Source: Apirhabdus apintestini (GTDB taxonomy: Bacteria > Pseudomonadota > Gammaproteobacteria > Enterobacterales > Enterobacteriaceae). From it: a stretch of DNA of 64,000 bases. Below, piece by piece: positions 1 through 10,246 of this stretch; position 1 is the first letter of the stretch, and the number at the start of each line of letters is the position of its first letter. The notes beneath the pieces are model-generated. The model made no database searches and was not told the DNA's origin. It worked only from the letters and a program-made list of their open reading frames with translations. The position numbers were made by a program, and so were the translations under genes. The stretch spans positions 3,906,001 through 3,970,000 of the forward strand of contig CP138906.1 of NCBI GenBank assembly GCA_033977085.1, in the 5' to 3' direction.

Positions 1-382
1 TCGTGCAACGCTCGAATCTATCGCGTATCAAACTCGCGATGTTCTGGAGGCCATGCAGGCAGACGCCGATACGCGGTTGCATGCGCTACGCGTAGACGGC
101 GGCGCCGTTGCGAATAATTTTCTGATGCAGTTCCAGTCCGATATTCTGGGCACCCGCGTTGAGCGCCCTGAAGTTCGTGAAGTAACTGCGCTGGGAGCCG
201 CTTATTTGGCCGGGCTGGCCGTAGGATTCTGGAAGAGTCTTGACGAACTGCACGCTAAAGCCACTATTGAGCGCGAATTCCGTCCGGGAATTGAAACCGT
301 CGAGCGTAATTACCGCTATGAAGGCTGGCAAAAAGCCGTTAAACGCGCGCAGGCCTGGGAGGATCACGAAGAGCGTTGGTAA
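1..382 (+). CDS. glpK: Glycerol kinase, C-terminal part (5' end outside window)
   Basis: This is the last 126 codons of glycerol kinase, which phosphorylates glycerol to sn-glycerol 3-phosphate in the cytoplasm. The frame is open from base 2 and ends at a TAA. The segment RVDGGAVANNFLMQFQSDIL, the following VTALGAAYLAG stretch and the EREFRPGIE tail are characteristic of enterobacterial GlpK (FGGY kinase family, C-terminal domain). In E. coli it is the middle gene of glpFKX. Here a hairpin terminator and an IS separate it from glpX downstream. The visible part has no frameshift. Confidence 0.97.
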   Translation, partial: RATLESIAYQTRDVLEAMQADADTRLHALRVDGGAVANNFLMQFQSDILGTRVERPEVREVTALGAAYLAGLAVGFWKSLDELHAKATIEREFRPGIETVERNYRYEGWQKAVKRAQAWEDHEERW

Positions 383-420
383 AAAAATAGCGTCTCGGTG
401 CTAACCAATGTCTGTACGCT

Positions 421-449
421 AAGCCGGATGGAAAACATCCGGCTTTTTA
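421..449 (+). terminator. Rho-independent terminator after glpK
   Basis: A perfect 10-bp stem (AAGCCGGATG / CATCCGGCTT) with a GAAAA loop is followed by a T-rich run, 39 bases after the glpK stop. It would end glpK transcription before glpX, so glpX probably relies on its own promoter here even without the IS insertion. Confidence 0.85.
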
Positions 450-705
450 TTGCCAACTAAAAACCACGTCCTGTGGGCGTGGTCATCAACAGGTTTTGGC
501 TCTGCCTTGTTGCTTTGGGATTTAAATCTTACAAGCCTGGCAGAGACTCCTTTTAAGGGATTTGGCACACCCCTTTAGTGTGAAATTAATACCGCCTTCT
601 ATGAAAGCGGATTTTTATTGCTGGCTGAAAACCACGCCTGCACGCGCAATAATCGCCCATTTTAGCCCGGCCCAGCCGTGGTTAACGCTTAACCTCAATC
701 ACAGA
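450..705. other. Gene-free stretch between glpK terminator and IS copy A
   Basis: I find no convincing gene. The stretch holds an imperfect palindrome at about 471-491 (ACCACG...CGTGGT) and a second small hairpin followed by T5 at about 592-616 (CCGCCTT...AAAGCGG). The palindrome recalls the subterminal hairpins of IS200/IS605 elements, but no transposase is present, so this is only a resemblance. The glpK-glpX gap in E. coli is much shorter. Confidence 0.5.
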
Positions 706-790
706 TGTTACCAACGGTGCAAAACTGATCCACCCCAGCGGTTGAAAACTGATCCAGGGTTAATCTGCTCCTCTGAATACAGGGGAGCTT

Positions 791-1807
<1,017 letters not shown>

Positions 1808-1811
<4 letters not shown>

Positions 1812-2590
1812 TGGTCGAACTACAACATCAACGGCTGATGGTGCTTGCTGAACAGCTCCAGCTGGACAGCCTTATCGGCGCGGCGCCGGCACTGTCGCAA
1901 CAGGCAGTGGATCAGGAATGGAGCTATATGGACTTCCTGGAGCACCTGCTACATGAGGAGAAACTGGCCCGGCATCAGCGTAAACAGGCGATGTACACGC
2001 GGATGGCAGCCTTCCCGGCGGTGAAGACGTTCGAGGAATACGACTTCACCTTCGCCACCGGCGCACCTCAGAAGCAAATCCAGTCGCTGCGTTCCCTGAG
2101 CTTCATCGAACGTAACGAAAACATCGTGTTGCTGGGCCCCTCGGGCGTGGGGAAAACACATCTGGCGATAGCCATGGGCTACGAGGCAGTACGGGCGGGC
2201 ATCAAGGTTCGCTTCACAACAGCAGCGGACCTGCTGTTACAGCTGTCGACTTCCCAGCGTCAGGGGCGTTACAAAACGACACTCAATCGCGGTGTCATGG
2301 CCCCCAAACTGCTCATCATCGACGAAATAGGCTATCTGCCGTTCAGCCAGGAAGAGGCAAAGCTGTTCTTCCAGGTCATTGCCAAACGTTACGAAAAGAG
2401 CGCGATGATCCTGACCTCTAACCTGCCGTTCGGGCAGTGGGACCAGACGTTCGCGGGTGATGCAGCCCTGACATCGGCAATGCTGGACCGGATCTTACAT
2501 CACTCACACGTAGTCCAGATAAAAGGAGAGAGCTATCGACTGAAGCAGAAACGAAAGGCCGGGGTTATAGCGGAAGCTAATCCTGAGTAA
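1808..2590 (+). CDS. istB: IS21 transposition helper ATPase IstB
   Basis: A 260-residue AAA+ ATPase that assists IstA in strand transfer. The Walker A motif GPSGVGKTHL and Walker B LLIIDEIGYLP are intact, followed by the sensor region MILTSNLPFGQWD. The sequence is nearly identical to IS100 IstB. It overlaps the istA stop by 4 bases, which suggests translational coupling. This is the only one of the four complete element copies in the window whose istB is uninterrupted; the others lack a T in the sequence CAGCTCCAGCTGG near the start. Confidence 0.95.
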
Positions 2591-2889
2591 GCAAGGTGGA
2601 TCAATATTAGACCGTTGGTGGTGACGGTAAGTGGATCACTTTTTACCCGTTGTTGACAACAGAAGCTTAATATAGGATTTGTAGCCGGTTTTAAGCTGCG
2701 CACATCGCCTGCCACACTTTAATGCCCTCTCGGCTTAGCCTGTCGATGCTCGTTAAGGATATAAAACGATCGTTTCGAAGCCACAGCCCAGGCGCTGCTG
2801 CGCTTTCGCATTTCTTACCTGCTCGTTCTCATTCAGGCATACAGCTTCTGTGGTAACATTTACGGTAATTTTTTGCCCACGAGCGAATT

Positions 2890-3900
2890 ATGAGACGAGA
2901 ACTTGCCATAGAATTCTCCCGCGTGACCGAAGCCGCTGCACTGGCAGGCTATAAATGGCTGGGGCGCGGCGATAAAAATAGCGCCGACGGTGCCGCCGTA
3001 CACGCCATGCGTATTATGCTAAATCAGGTCAACATTAACGGCCAAATCGTTATCGGTGAAGGTGAAATCGATGAAGCGCCAATGCTTTATATCGGCGAAG
3101 AAGTTGGGACCGGCCAGGGCGATGCCGTAGATATTGCCGTCGACCCCATCGAGGGCACGCGCATGACGGCAATGGGCCAGGCCAATGCCCTGGCCGTGCT
3201 GGCCGTGGGCGATCGCGGCTGCTTTCTGAATGCGCCAGATATGTATATGGAAAAGCTTATCGTTGGCCCAGGTGCAAAAGGCGCTATTGATTTGACGCTT
3301 CCTCTACGGGAAAACCTGCTGCGTATCGCCAGCGCATTGCAAAAACCGTTAACGGAATTAACGGTGACTATTCTGGCAAAACCGCGCCACGATGCTGTCA
3401 TCGCGGAGCTGCAGCGGCTTGGTATCCGTATTTTCGCAATTCCGGACGGCGATGTCGCCGCGTCAATACTGACCTGTATGCCTGATAGTGAAGTTGATGT
3501 GCTGTACGGTATCGGCGGCGCGCCGGAAGGTGTGGTTTCCGCTGCGGTAATCCGCGCACTTGATGGCGATATGCAGGGTCGCCTTCTCGCCCGCCATCAG
3601 GTTAAAGGCGATACGCCGGAAAACCGGCTAATCGGTGAACGGGAAATTGCCCGCTGCCTGATAATGGGCCTAACTCCCGGCGAGCGCTTATGCCTGGGCG
3701 ATATGGCGCGCAGCGATAATGTCATTTTCTCTGCAACCGGCATTACTAAAGGCGATCTGCTAGAGGGTATTACCCGTAAAGGCAATATTGCCACCACAGA
3801 AACGCTACTGATTCGCGGAAAATCCCGAACAATTCGCCGCATACAATCTATTCACTATCTGGATCGAAAAGATCCGGATATCCAGCAACATATACTGTAG
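2890..3900 (+). CDS. glpX: Class II fructose-1,6-bisphosphatase GlpX
   Basis: A 336-residue protein, the same length as E. coli GlpX. It hydrolyses fructose 1,6-bisphosphate to fructose 6-phosphate, a gluconeogenic step needed on glycerol. The metal and substrate motifs GEGEIDEAPM (about residues 57-66) and DPIEGT (about 85-90) are present, as is the C-terminal RTIRRIQSIHYLDRKDP. The frame is intact. It normally follows glpFK in one operon; here a terminator and IS copy A lie between, leaving 231 bases upstream that must hold any promoter. Confidence 0.97.
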   Translation: MRRELAIEFSRVTEAAALAGYKWLGRGDKNSADGAAVHAMRIMLNQVNINGQIVIGEGEIDEAPMLYIGEEVGTGQGDAVDIAVDPIEGTRMTAMGQANALAVLAVGDRGCFLNAPDMYMEKLIVGPGAKGAIDLTLPLRENLLRIASALQKPLTELTVTILAKPRHDAVIAELQRLGIRIFAIPDGDVAASILTCMPDSEVDVLYGIGGAPEGVVSAAVIRALDGDMQGRLLARHQVKGDTPENRLIGEREIARCLIMGLTPGERLCLGDMARSDNVIFSATGITKGDLLEGITRKGNIATTETLLIRGKSRTIRRIQSIHYLDRKDPDIQQHIL

Positions 3901-3905
3901 CAGTT

Positions 3906-3938
3906 GGCAAGGCGCCATTTGTCAGATGGAGCCTTGCC
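3906..3938 (+). terminator. Stem-loop between glpX and fpr
   Basis: GGCAAGGC pairs with GCCTTGCC, and the inner CCAT/ATGG pairs extend the stem. It lies immediately after the glpX stop. The run of T that follows is weak, so it may be a terminator, an attenuator or an RNA-stabilising hairpin. Confidence 0.55.
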
Positions 3939-4013
3939 GCCTTATTGGGCTGGAAAAGCGCGGGCGATTCCTGCCATGATAGATACGGCATTAAATCCAA
4001 CAGGAGTACCACC

Positions 4014-4760
4014 ATGGCGGAATGGGTTACCGGCAAAATTACCCACGTACAACACTGGACTGACGCACTCTTTAGTCTGACAATCCGCGCCCCCGTTGCG
4101 CCATTCACCGCAGGACAATTTACCAAACTTGGGCTGGAGATTAACGGAGAGCGTGTGCAGCGCGCCTATTCCTACGTTAACGCACCGAACAACCCCGATT
4201 TAGAGTTTTATCTGGTCAATGTGCCTGAAGGGCAGCTTAGCCCCCGGCTCCATGCGATGAAACCCGGGGATGAAGTCCAGGTAGTAAATGAAGCCGCAGG
4301 CTTCTTCGTGCTGGATGAGGTTCCTACCAGCAATACGCTCTGGATGCTGGCGACGGGCACCGCTATTGGGCCTTATTTATCAATCCTGCAGCAGGGCATC
4401 TCACTGGAGCGCTTTGATAATCTCGTATTGGTACATGCCGCACGCTACGCCAACGATCTAAGCTATCTTCCGCAAATGCAGGCATTACAGACGCGTTATC
4501 AGGGTAAATTACGCATTCAAACGGTCGTTAGCCGTGAAACTCAGCCAGGATCGTTGCATGGGCGTTTGCCCGCACTTATTGAAAGCGGCGAGCTGGAAGA
4601 AAGTATCGGGTTGCCAATAAACGCTGAAACCAGCCATATGATGCTGTGCGGTAATCCTCAAATGGTCCGCGATACGACCCAACTTCTGAAGACTCAGCGG
4701 GGAATGACGAAGCATTTACGCCGTCGGCCCGGGCATATTACCGCTGAGCATTATTGGTAA
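4014..4760 (+). CDS. fpr: Ferredoxin/flavodoxin-NADP(+) reductase
   Basis: A 248-residue FAD enzyme that moves electrons between NADPH and flavodoxin or ferredoxin. I chose the ATG at 4014 because CAGGAG lies 7-8 bases upstream and the protein then starts MAEWVTGK like E. coli Fpr, with the same length; an in-frame ATG further upstream has no family support. RAYSYVN is the FAD-binding motif, ATGTAIGPYLS binds NADP, and the protein ends HYW as expected. It converges with yiiR and overlaps it by 10 bases. Confidence 0.97.
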   Translation: MAEWVTGKITHVQHWTDALFSLTIRAPVAPFTAGQFTKLGLEINGERVQRAYSYVNAPNNPDLEFYLVNVPEGQLSPRLHAMKPGDEVQVVNEAAGFFVLDEVPTSNTLWMLATGTAIGPYLSILQQGISLERFDNLVLVHAARYANDLSYLPQMQALQTRYQGKLRIQTVVSRETQPGSLHGRLPALIESGELEESIGLPINAETSHMMLCGNPQMVRDTTQLLKTQRGMTKHLRRRPGHITAEHYW

Positions 4761-5179
4761 TCGCCGCGCCATATCATTTGGCGCTTTTTTCCATAGCGGT
4801 TTAACCCTGGCGTTCCTGCACGAACGCCCAGTTCCAGTAGTGCCCACATCCAAATCAATGCGGGAAGTATACGCCCCAAGACCCAGACCCCAGTCGCGCC
4901 AGCGACACGCCAATCTCCCACGACCAGCATCCATGCGGCTATCAATAACAGCGCCCAGGCACCGGATAAATTGCGATCGTGCAGCCGCTTTATTACGACC
5001 GTTGCCGTCGGCCAAAGCAGGCATACCAGCATAAACGCGGCGGTCTGAAGTGTCACTACAGACTCCGCCAGGGTAAACAGAAGGCATATCGCCGCAGCCC
5101 AAAGCGCTAACCACAGCCAGAAATCGCGGCGGCCCAAACGTCCTTTTGCGGAAAATAACCATTGCTGTATCGTCACCAC
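4751..5179 (-). CDS. yiiR: DUF805 inner-membrane protein YiiR
   Basis: A 142-residue integral membrane protein of the DUF805 family; function unknown. Three to four hydrophobic segments are visible, the first starting near FWLWLALWAAAICLLFTLAE. The DUF805 signature KRLHDRNLSG follows, then WALLLIAAWML and LPALIWMWALLELGV. The position opposite fpr and beside yiiQ matches E. coli. The 3' end overlaps the fpr 3' end by 10 bases. Confidence 0.92.
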   Translation of the reverse strand: MVTIQQWLFSAKGRLGRRDFWLWLALWAAAICLLFTLAESVVTLQTAAFMLVCLLWPTATVVIKRLHDRNLSGAWALLLIAAWMLVVGDWRVAGATGVWVLGRILPALIWMWALLELGVRAGTPGLNRYGKKRQMIWRGDYQ

Positions 5180-5291
5180 GATTTCCTTATAATTTACCAG
5201 GGTAAAATAATGTGCGCCTTCGGCTCAAATTTTGACAAGCGCATCGCGTATCGATTTAATCGCAGACAGCAATAATAAAGAGAACACAGCA

Positions 5292-5892
5292 ATGAAAATC
5301 CGGTTTTTACTTTTCTGCTCTCTACGCTGCCGCTAACGGCAGGGCATGCAGCGATGCAAACAACCACGAGCGGCGACCCTGCGCCCCAGGCGACTTATTT
5401 GTTACCCGGCGCGCCAACTTTCGATCTCTCGATTTCCCAATTTCGAGAGAAATTTAATCATGATAATCCTACGCTTAAACTTACGGAGTTTCGCGCTATC
5501 GGCCACGTGCAGGATAAAGCGAACCTAATGCGCGCGGCCAGTAAAATCAACGAAAACCTTTATGCTTCAACGGCGCTGGAACGTGGCACGCTTAAAATAA
5601 AAAGTATGCAAATTACCTGGCTGCCTATCCCTGGGCCGGATAAAAAGCCGCACAGGACACGGCCTGGAATTGGATGGCAGCGCTAATGCGCGTATTTACA
5701 CCCGGTTTGACGAAGGAGCAGAGCCAGAACCGCCTGAAACGTTTACTGCGAGAAGGTAAGCGAAGTGGTTATTACGCCTGGAATGAGGGTGCCATACGCT
5801 ATGTTGTTGCGGATAACGGCGAAAAAGGGCTAACTCTCGCTATTGAACCGGTTAAGCTTACGCTATCTGAAAATAGCGATACGCATTCGTGA
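5292..5892 (+). CDS. yiiQ: DUF1454 periplasmic protein YiiQ (two frameshifts as sequenced)
   Basis: An orthologue of E. coli YiiQ, a secreted protein of unknown function. A signal peptide (MKIRFLLFLLSTLPLTAGHA) is recovered if one T is restored in the run at about 5311. The second break is at about 5641-5645, where A5 should be A6; the frame then reads KKAAQDTAWNWMAAL. With both corrections the protein is 200 residues, matching the family, and it contains the conserved ASKINENLYASTALERGTLK and RYVVADNGEKGLT. Homopolymer errors are more likely than true decay. Confidence 0.88.
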
Positions 5893-5991
5893 TAAAAAGC
5901 AAAGCCTTTGCTTCGCATAATCTCTATACTGTTTCACCATCCCGCTGCTTATCGGCAGCGCTGTTTTATCTTTACCGCGTGGAGACGTAAC

Positions 5992-6759
5992 ATGAGACAT
6001 CCTTTAGTGATGGGTAACTGGAAACTGAACGGCAGCCGTCATATGGTTAACGAGCTTATCAATAACCTGCGCCATGAACTCGCTGGCGTCGCAGACTGTG
6101 ATGTCGCGATTGCTCCGCCGGAAGTCTATCTGAGCCTTGCCAAACAGGCCACAGGCGGCAGCCATATCCTCCTCGGCGCGCAAAATGTCGATCTGAATCT
6201 GTCCGGCGCTTTCACCGGTGAAACGTCGGCAGAAATGCTAAAAGATATCGGTGCCCAATACATCATTATTGGACACTCAGAGCGCCGTACTTACCATAAA
6301 GAATCTGATGAACTGATCGCCAAGAAATTCGCCGTTCTAAAAGAGCAAGGATTAACGCCGGTACTCTGCATCGGCGAGACTGAAGCGGAAAATGAAGCGG
6401 GCAAAACGGAAGAAGTATGCGCGCGCCAGATTGACGCCGTCCTGAAAACCCAGGGTGCAGAAGCTTTTAAAGACACCGTTATTGCCTATGAGCCAGTTTG
6501 GGCGATTGGTACCGGTAAATCCGCAACTCCGGCACAGGCACAGGCTGTTCATAAGTTTATTCGCGCTCATATCGCCAAGGCCGATGCCGCTATCGCCGAA
6601 CAGGTTATTATTCAGTACGGCGGTTCCGTAAATGCCGCTAACGCCGCAGAACTATTTGGGCAGCCGGATATTGACGGTGCATTAGTTGGCGGTGCTTCTC
6701 TGAAAGCAGATGCCTTCGCCACTATCGTTAAAGCCGCAGCGGCCGCTAAGCAGGCCTAA
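5992..6759 (+). CDS. tpiA: Triose-phosphate isomerase
   Basis: A 255-residue glycolytic enzyme that interconverts dihydroxyacetone phosphate and glyceraldehyde 3-phosphate. The ATG at 5992 follows GGAGACGTAAC and gives the exact E. coli length; the longer frame starting at 5908 has no family support. Catalytic features are visible: NWKLN near the start, IGHSERR (His95), AYEPVWAIGTGKSATP (Glu167 and the flexible loop 6), and YGGSV plus GALVGGASL for phosphate binding. Intact. Confidence 0.98.
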   Translation: MRHPLVMGNWKLNGSRHMVNELINNLRHELAGVADCDVAIAPPEVYLSLAKQATGGSHILLGAQNVDLNLSGAFTGETSAEMLKDIGAQYIIIGHSERRTYHKESDELIAKKFAVLKEQGLTPVLCIGETEAENEAGKTEEVCARQIDAVLKTQGAEAFKDTVIAYEPVWAIGTGKSATPAQAQAVHKFIRAHIAKADAAIAEQVIIQYGGSVNAANAAELFGQPDIDGALVGGASLKADAFATIVKAAAAAKQA

Positions 6760-6795
6760 TCACTCTAGCGACGCCTGCGCGCGCCGCTGTGATTC

Positions 6796-6830
6796 AGCAG
6801 GCGGTTACCAGACCTGGATTTCCGCCTGCT
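6796..6830. terminator. Hairpin between convergent tpiA and cdh
   Basis: AGCAGGCGG and CCGCCTGCT form a perfect 9-bp stem around a 17-base loop, 37 bases after the tpiA stop and facing the cdh 3' end. The T run is poor, so its strength as a terminator is uncertain. Confidence 0.55.
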
Positions 6831-6877
6831 AACTCAATAAGCCTCCGCTCCGCTTTTTACAATACATTTGCTGACGT

Positions 6878-7654
6878 CTATCGCCGATAATTAAACCGTG
6901 GTTCATCCAAAATCAGGCAATCATGGTCTTGAAGGGTTTCGGCCGAACCTCTGTTAAAAGTCAGTAGATTACGCTCGGTCGCCAGTAAGATAAAATCCCC
7001 ACCTGAAAGCTGCGCCAGGGCGATGCCATAGCGCCCCATATGCGAACGCGCATCGGGAACCTCATTAGCCAAAGAGATAAAAGGGCCGCGCTGCGCCGAG
7101 CCATGTGATGTTGCGCGTCGGGCTAAATAATGGATCCCGTCCAACCGCTCAGGAAAAGGCCGCCAGAGCGTATTGATGCTTTCTGCATATCTATCGATTA
7201 CCGCTCGCGTATCACGACGCAGGCAGGAGATATGAATATGCAGATGATTCTGGGTGCGCCCAAACCGGGAGTTTAAGGTTAATGCAATGGCGGCATCAGG
7301 AATCGGTGCGCCGCGCTTTATTCCCATTACATTTCGGGACTGCCAGGCTTGCCAGAAATAATTAGGCGCGCTTGCCGCAAGCAGCAGCGGACTTTCCACA
7401 CCGTTAATACGCATGGTCGGCATCAGCAAATATTGTAACGCGCCCCGCTTATCCTTAAATAATACATAGCCATCGGATAAATCTACGCGCAGGCAGGGCG
7501 CCGGCGTTCCTTCATACTTTTGGTGAGGCACACACCGTTCTAAAACAATACGTCGCAGTGCATCAGCATTACCGGTACCAGCCAGCTTTACGCCTGCGCC
7601 CACGGCCAATAGCCCGATAAGCAGCGCAATCCATTGCCATCCCGAAGTTTTCAT
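6878..7654 (-). CDS. cdh: CDP-diacylglycerol pyrophosphatase
   Basis: A 258-residue membrane-anchored enzyme of phospholipid turnover that hydrolyses CDP-diacylglycerol to phosphatidate and CMP. From the chosen ATG (7654) it begins MKTSGWQWIALLIGLLAVGA, an N-terminal membrane anchor. A start at 7795 would add 47 residues with no family counterpart. The HIT-like motif NHLHIHISC is the likely active site. It lies between tpiA and sbp as in E. coli and is more divergent than its neighbours. Confidence 0.93.
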   Translation of the reverse strand: MKTSGWQWIALLIGLLAVGAGVKLAGTGNADALRRIVLERCVPHQKYEGTPAPCLRVDLSDGYVLFKDKRGALQYLLMPTMRINGVESPLLLAASAPNYFWQAWQSRNVMGIKRGAPIPDAAIALTLNSRFGRTQNHLHIHISCLRRDTRAVIDRYAESINTLWRPFPERLDGIHYLARRATSHGSAQRGPFISLANEVPDARSHMGRYGIALAQLSGGDFILLATERNLLTFNRGSAETLQDHDCLILDEPRFNYRR

Positions 7655-7718
7655 TATTTCCCGCGCCCGCATGGTTTTTAGTAGCGTAGCGCAGGGGAAG
7701 ATGTGGGTGAAGTAGCAA

Positions 7719-8707
7719 CTACCGTCTGCTGATTTGATCGAAAATACCGCCGCTGGCAAAGTGGGTTTTCTGCGCCTTATTCCAGCCACCGGCAATATCG
7801 TCTACGGTAAATAGCGTTAACTTAGGAAACTGAGCGCCATATTTTATCGCCACCCCGCGATCCCGGGGCCGGTAATAGTTTTCCGCCGCGATTTTCTGCC
7901 CTTCCGGAGAATAAAGGTGCTTTAAATAGGCTTGCGCTACCGCTCGGGTCTCTTTTTATCTACTACTTTATCCACTACCGCTACCGGCGGCTCTGCGAGG
8001 ATAGATTCCGATGGCGTCACTATTTCAAACTGACCGCTTCCTAACTTCCGCGTAGCAAGAAGCGCTTCGTTTTCCCATGCGATTAAAACATCGCCAATGC
8101 CTCTTTCTACGAAGGTATTCGTTGCACCACGCGCCCCGGAATCCATGACTTCGACATTTTTATATAGCGCCTGCACAAACGCCTGCGCTTTAGCAGGGTT
8201 ATTATGACTATGGTGCAATGCGTAGCCCCAGGCTGCAAGATAGTTCCAGCGCGCGCCGCCTGAGCTTTTAGGATTTGGCGTGATAATCGAAACGCCTGGT
8301 TTGGTTAAATCGGACCAATCACGGATCTTTTTGGGGTTCCCTTTACGCACCAGAAACACAATAGTGGAAACGTAGGGAGACGCATTATCCGGCAGGCGCT
8401 GCTGCCAGTTTTGATTAATACGCCCGCGTTGCGCAATGGCGTCGATATCATAGGCCAGCGCCAGCGTTACTATATCAGCCTCCATGCCATTGATAACAGC
8501 AGTCGCCTGTTTCCCCGATCCTCCGTGCGATTGACGGATCGTGACATTATCCCCCGTTTGCTGCTTCCACCAAACGCGAAACGCCTTATTGTATTGTTCA
8601 TAAAGTTCGCGCGTAGGATCGTAGGAGACATTCAGTAGCTGGACATCTTTCGCCAGCGCACCCGCCGACAGAAATAACAACGCCGCGCCGATACCCCATT
8701 TTTTCAT
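7719..8707 (-). CDS. sbp: Periplasmic sulfate-binding protein Sbp (one frameshift as sequenced)
   Basis: The binding protein of the CysTWA sulfate/thiosulfate ABC transporter. It has a signal peptide (MKKWGIGAALLFLSAGALAK), then the mature start DVQLLNVSYDPTRELYEQYN, and SHGGSGKQA, which contributes to ligand binding. The frame stops early at 7937 because of a lost A in the A5 run near 7953. Adding one A continues it as AVAQAYLKHLYSPEGQ and on to FDQISRR, giving 329 residues, the E. coli length. It is usually CysB-regulated; I could not identify a CysB site. Confidence 0.93.
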
Positions 8708-9141
8708 GGCATTCTCTCTTGCATCAATTAGCCTTTCAATGAGGCTCAGCCTGCCAGAAACGGGTAATACTTAATAAAGAATAAAAAAGTACATTTATAA
8801 ATAAAAGGAATAACCATACTGAAGTCACCCGTGCGTTATGTTTCGTGACACAGAAATTCACCGCAGTATTTAATTCTGATTACCGCTAACGCGATATTCG
8901 TGACAGGGGCTGGCCTCCGAAAATATAGTATTCTGCCGGAGTGAATAACGCTGAATAAGATGAACAAAGAATTGGGCGCCAACGGCAAAACCAGGCGCCA
9001 ATAAACTCGCTGCGTCAGTGTGATAGCGCAATGCCAGACGCATAAACCGGCGGGTTAATCACCGGCAGCGAACACCGTTTAGTGTCCGATACCGGGTAGA
9101 ACACTGCGTTATGCGCTGGAAAAGGTCTGCGAGCGAATAAA
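8708..9141. other. Intergenic region between sbp and pfkA with a hairpin
   Basis: No gene found. It should contain the sbp promoter (bases just above 8708). A hairpin at 8971-9002 (ATTGGGCGCC / GGCGCCAAT) lies about 140 bases beyond the pfkA stop and may terminate pfkA transcription, although its T run is weak. The rest is AT-rich with no further structure I can support. Confidence 0.5.
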
Positions 9142-10101
9142 TCAGTAGAGTTTTTCGCGCAGTCCAGCCAGTCGCCTTTGAACGGACGCTTCATATTTTC
9201 AATGGCATCAACGATATCATGGTGCACCAGCTTTTCATTCTGAATGCCGACACAGCGCCCGCCATAGCCCTGTAGCAGTAATTCAATCGAGTAAGCGCCC
9301 ATTCGTGAAGCGAGAATACGATCGTATGGCACGGGCGAGCCACCGCGCTGAATATGCCCCAGAACCGTCGCGCGCGTTTCACGTTTAGTTTCTGTCTCGA
9401 TGTATTTTGCCAGTTCATCGATATCGCAAATGTGCTCAGTAATCGCAACGATGGCGTGCTTTTTGCCTTTTGCAATCCCGGCCTTAATTTCCTCAACCAA
9501 ATCTTCGCGTTTAAATTCTACTTCAGGAAGAACAAGGAATTCACACCCACCAGCAATGGCGGCAGCAAGCGTCAGATCGCCACAGTAGCGGCCCATCACC
9601 TCAACAATAGAAATACGCTGATGTGAAGATGAGGTATCACGCAGGCGGTCAATGGCCTCTACCACGGTACTCAACGCGGTGAAAAAGCCAATGGTGTAAT
9701 CAGTACCGGCGACATCGTTATCGATAGTGCCCGGTAAGCCAATGCAGGAAAACCCATTTCTGTCAGACGTTTCGCTCCCATATAGGAGCCATCACCGCCA
9801 ATTACGACCAGCGCATCAAGGCCGCGTTTTTCATATTTTCGATTGCGACAGCGCGCACATGCTCTTCACGAAACTCAGGAAAGCGCGCGGACCCCAGGAA
9901 AGTACCGCCGCGATTGATCATGTCAGAAACGCTATAGCGGTCTAGATTGATCATGCGATCTTCGTATAGCCCCAGGTAACCATCATAGATGCCAAAGACT
10001 TCCAAACCTTCCGTCAATGCGGCACGTACCACCCCGCGAATTGCCGCGTTCATCCCTGGCGCATCGCCACCGCTCGTCAACACCCCGATTTTCTTAATCA
10101 T
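9142..10101 (-). CDS. pfkA: 6-phosphofructokinase I (three frameshifts as sequenced)
   Basis: The main glycolytic phosphofructokinase (fructose 6-phosphate plus ATP to fructose 1,6-bisphosphate). Its N-terminus MIKKIGVLTSGGDAPGMNAA is intact. The frame breaks at about 9832 (A5 should be A6, restoring MKKRGLDALV), at about 9757 (one C lost, GFPCIGLPGT) and at about 9138 (A5 should be A6, restoring CAKKLY and its stop at 9142). With three bases added the gene is exactly 963 bases, 320 residues, as in E. coli. Everything between the breaks is highly conserved, which argues against a decayed gene. Confidence 0.95.
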
Positions 10102-10246
10102 GACTACCTCTGAACTTAGAATGCAAAATTAATCCCGCTGCCGGAAACCGCCGTAAAAGTTCCGGAATGAAAAGCATAGTGAAAATAGTATATCAATATT
10201 TCTTTGCTGAATTGATTCAGGTCAGTCGCCACGGCGGTTATTTATA

